Origin: Chitinophagaceae bacterium
Lineage (GTDB): Bacteria > Bacteroidota > Bacteroidia > Chitinophagales > Chitinophagaceae
Assembly (NCBI GenBank): GCA_947371755.1
Contig: CANBQT010000006.1
Coordinates: 31,835 to 95,834, forward strand
DNA: 64,000 nt
Direction: 5' to 3'
The position numbers were made by a program, and so were the translations under genes. Positions 62,262-64,000 of this stretch are shown here, piece after piece. The notes under the pieces were generated by a model. The model did no database searches, was not told the DNA's origin, and was given only the letters and a program-made list of their open reading frames with translations. Position 1 is the stretch's first letter, and each line of letters opens with the position of its first letter.

Positions 62262-64000
62262 GTGAAAAAAACTGTATTGTTTGCCATAGTAATATTATTC
62301 TTTGCCACTAATTTATTGGCAAATTTCTCGCTTCAGAAACTTCAGGTTAATTACCAGACTACCCCACTAGGTACAGATATAAAAACGCCACAATTTTCCT
62401 GGCAAATGAAAGCACTGGATAATCTTAGGGGATATCATCAAAAAGCCTATCAGATAATAGTAACTGATGATGCATTTAATATTATATGGAACAGCGGTAA
62501 AGTAGCATCTGATATTTCTATAGGTATAGAATATCAGGGTGAGACATTGAAGCCAACTTCTCGTTACCATTGGAATTTAAGTGTATGGGATAATAAAGGG
62601 GAGCTGGCTGCAACGAGTTCCTGGTTTGAAACTGGTATGCTAACAGGTAGCTTAGAAGGATGGTCTGGAGCAAAATGGATCGGAGGTTCTGCGGAAGATC
62701 TGGTGCTATACTCTCACTATTTATCCGTATTTAAAATTCACTATCAAATTCAATTAGATAAAGCATCTAATAGCTCCAAAGCATCCTTTGTGTTTGGCGC
62801 AAATGATCCACGTCTACTCAATAAGAATTTGAATATAATGGGTGTAGAAAATAAAATCAACGAAAGCTATATTGCTGTTGAGTTAGACATATCGGCATTA
62901 ACGCAAGACCTGAACAGTTCTGCTAAATTGAATATTTACAGAGTAGGATATACCTTAAATGATAAAAAGGAAATTCCGTTTAAATCTTTTACAATACCTC
63001 AATACATCATTAACAATACTAATAAATATAACTATCACCAGATTTCAATGGAATGTAATTTTGGTGTGTTTGATTTTTACATCGATGGAGAAGATGCACC
63101 TCATAAAATAGGGGGCGAAAACGCAAGCATCCAAAGTTTTTCCCCAACTGGTTTAAATCTGAATCCCGTTGGGAGTGGTAATAATTATATCAGCTTTCCA
63201 ATGGTAAATGATATTGGCTTTAAAACAGGAGCCAATCAAATTGCAAATTTCTCTTCCATAGAAATAAAAAATTTAAGAAAACCTTCGAATAAACTCTTCT
63301 CAGAAACTATTGACCCATCTAATTATCAAGGAATATTCAAATCCAATTTCATTCAAATTCAGAAGGATTCCTATCGAGTTTTAAGTAATGGCATGTTTAC
63401 TGCAAATCCAAGTAAAAATGCAAGTCCCATGTTAAGAACAGAATTTACCGCGGCAGCAAAAACAATTAAAAAAGCAAGATTATATATCACGGCCCGTGGC
63501 ATCTATGAAGTTTATTTGAATGGAAAAAGAATCGGAAACGACTATTTCAATCCAGGTCTCACACAATACAATAAAAACCATATGTATCAGACCTATGATG
63601 TTACCACTGCTGTTAACCCAAAATCTTCAAATGTTTTGGGTGCATGTATGAGCGAAGGTTGGTGGAGTGGAAACATCACATTTAGTGGTGATAGCTGGAA
63701 TTTTTTTGGCGATCGGCAATCATTGCTGGCAAAATTAGTAGTTACTTATTCTGATGGTTCTGAGCAGATAATTACCACCAATAATAAAGACTGGAAATAT
63801 TTTAACGATGGGCCTATTCGCTATAGTTCATTCTTTCAGGGCGAAGTGTATGATGCCAGAAAAGAAGCTGGAATTAAAAATTGGTCAACCAGTACCTATA
63901 ACGATAAACTATGGAAACAAGCTGTTGAAGTACCTCTGGATGGAAATGCGTATATGGGAGTTAGCACCGACTTTATGGGTAAAAAATCAAGTCTCGACTA
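62262..64000 (+). CDS. GH78 alpha-L-rhamnosidase, N-terminal part (3' end cut by window)
   Basis: A GTG start at 62262 follows an in-frame TAA at 62250-62252 and opens a frame that runs to the window end (579 codons). A signal peptide (FAIVILFFATNLLANF) leads to a fibronectin-like domain (PLGTDIKTPQFSW...SRYHWNLSVWD), then an inserted beta-rich module (about residues 150-395), then the Bac_rhamnosid_N domain (ARLYITARGIYEVYLNGKRI, GLTQYNKNHMYQTYDVT, GACMSEGWWSGN). The catalytic barrel lies beyond the window. Together with the GH51 enzyme this points to pectin side-chain degradation. Confidence 0.9.
   Translation, partial: MKKTVLFAIVILFFATNLLANFSLQKLQVNYQTTPLGTDIKTPQFSWQMKALDNLRGYHQKAYQIIVTDDAFNIIWNSGKVASDISIGIEYQGETLKPTSRYHWNLSVWDNKGELAATSSWFETGMLTGSLEGWSGAKWIGGSAEDLVLYSHYLSVFKIHYQIQLDKASNSSKASFVFGANDPRLLNKNLNIMGVENKINESYIAVELDISALTQDLNSSAKLNIYRVGYTLNDKKEIPFKSFTIPQYIINNTNKYNYHQISMECNFGVFDFYIDGEDAPHKIGGENASIQSFSPTGLNLNPVGSGNNYISFPMVNDIGFKTGANQIANFSSIEIKNLRKPSNKLFSETIDPSNYQGIFKSNFIQIQKDSYRVLSNGMFTANPSKNASPMLRTEFTAAAKTIKKARLYITARGIYEVYLNGKRIGNDYFNPGLTQYNKNHMYQTYDVTTAVNPKSSNVLGACMSEGWWSGNITFSGDSWNFFGDRQSLLAKLVVTYSDGSEQIITTNNKDWKYFNDGPIRYSSFFQGEVYDARKEAGIKNWSTSTYNDKLWKQAVEVPLDGNAYMGVSTDFMGKKSSLD

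Noticed and set aside
1..64000. CRISPR arrays, prophage, integrase, toxin-antitoxin or restriction genes
   Set aside because: Read through for regularly spaced repeats and hallmark motifs; none found, and all large frames are accounted for by other families.

Overview
The window is chromosomal DNA of a Bacteroidota bacterium, most likely family Chitinophagaceae (Sediminibacterium-like; the genus is a guess). The evidence is AT-rich sequence, lack of Shine-Dalgarno sites, TAnnTTTG-type -7 promoter boxes, lineage-typical families (DUF4834, DUF5777, DUF3089, a type IX sorting-like domain, M1 and M14 exopeptidases), many short lipoproteins, and the rimP-nusA-infB order. Genes are dense on both strands. 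I see no tRNA, rRNA, CRISPR array, prophage or intact insertion sequence.

Layout. (1) 1-3674: a tight plus-strand operon of two short-chain dehydrogenases, an acyl-CoA dehydrogenase and an APH-like kinase, resembling 4-hydroxyacyl-CoA catabolism (Lva/ACAD11 type). (2) 3671-12447: mixed housekeeping and accessory genes (carboxypeptidase-regulatory-like protein, esterase, ParA, chromate transporter, 2OG-Fe(II) dioxygenase, DUF3089 lipoprotein, RecQ), with a cluster of short palindromes at 9903-10121. (3) 12684-18517: KdsD-like isomerase, mannose-1-phosphate guanylyltransferase, KAS III, a long PurF-like enzyme and an FMN reductase. (4) 18638-21419: a MarR/pirin/pirin/YceI group with two near-identical candidate operators. 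(5) 21497-24187: M14 peptidase.

(6) 24325-35342 is an extracytoplasmic electron-transfer island: NrfD-like membrane quinone subunit, four-cluster Fe-S protein, cytochrome c, two DUF5777 barrels, an ethylbenzene-dehydrogenase-type heme protein, three lipoproteins with CX4CH heme-like motifs, an exported YceI and an OB-fold protein. No molybdopterin catalytic subunit is present. FNR-geometry palindromes sit in two of its control regions. (7) 35441-41253: M1 aminopeptidase, oxidoreductase, CDGSH protein, cyclophilin, methyltransferase, HAD phosphatase, DUF4834. (8) 41362-48499: rimP-nusA-infB behind a strong promoter that is followed at once by a terminator-like hairpin, then a SurA-like chaperone and a PhnA-domain protein.

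(9) 48682-58670 is an envelope-glycan locus. A HEAT-repeat membrane protein is translationally coupled to a 1197-residue fusion of a processive family-2 glycosyltransferase and an LtaS/OpgB-like phosphoglycerol-transferase domain with complete catalytic residues in both halves. Opposite lie an unknown membrane-anchored protein, a lone receiver, a lone Hpt protein, a GH1 glycosidase, a glycosyltransferase and an LpxH-like metallophosphoesterase. (10) 58898-64000: exported GH5, GH51 and (truncated by the window end) GH78 glycosidases.

The two regions most worth following up are the fused polymerase/phosphotransferase locus (9), which looks like a one-polypeptide analogue of the OpgH/OpgB pair, and the catalytic-subunit-free NrfD/CX4CH electron-transfer island (6). 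Functions given here come from recognisable motifs and gene order only; no database search was possible.
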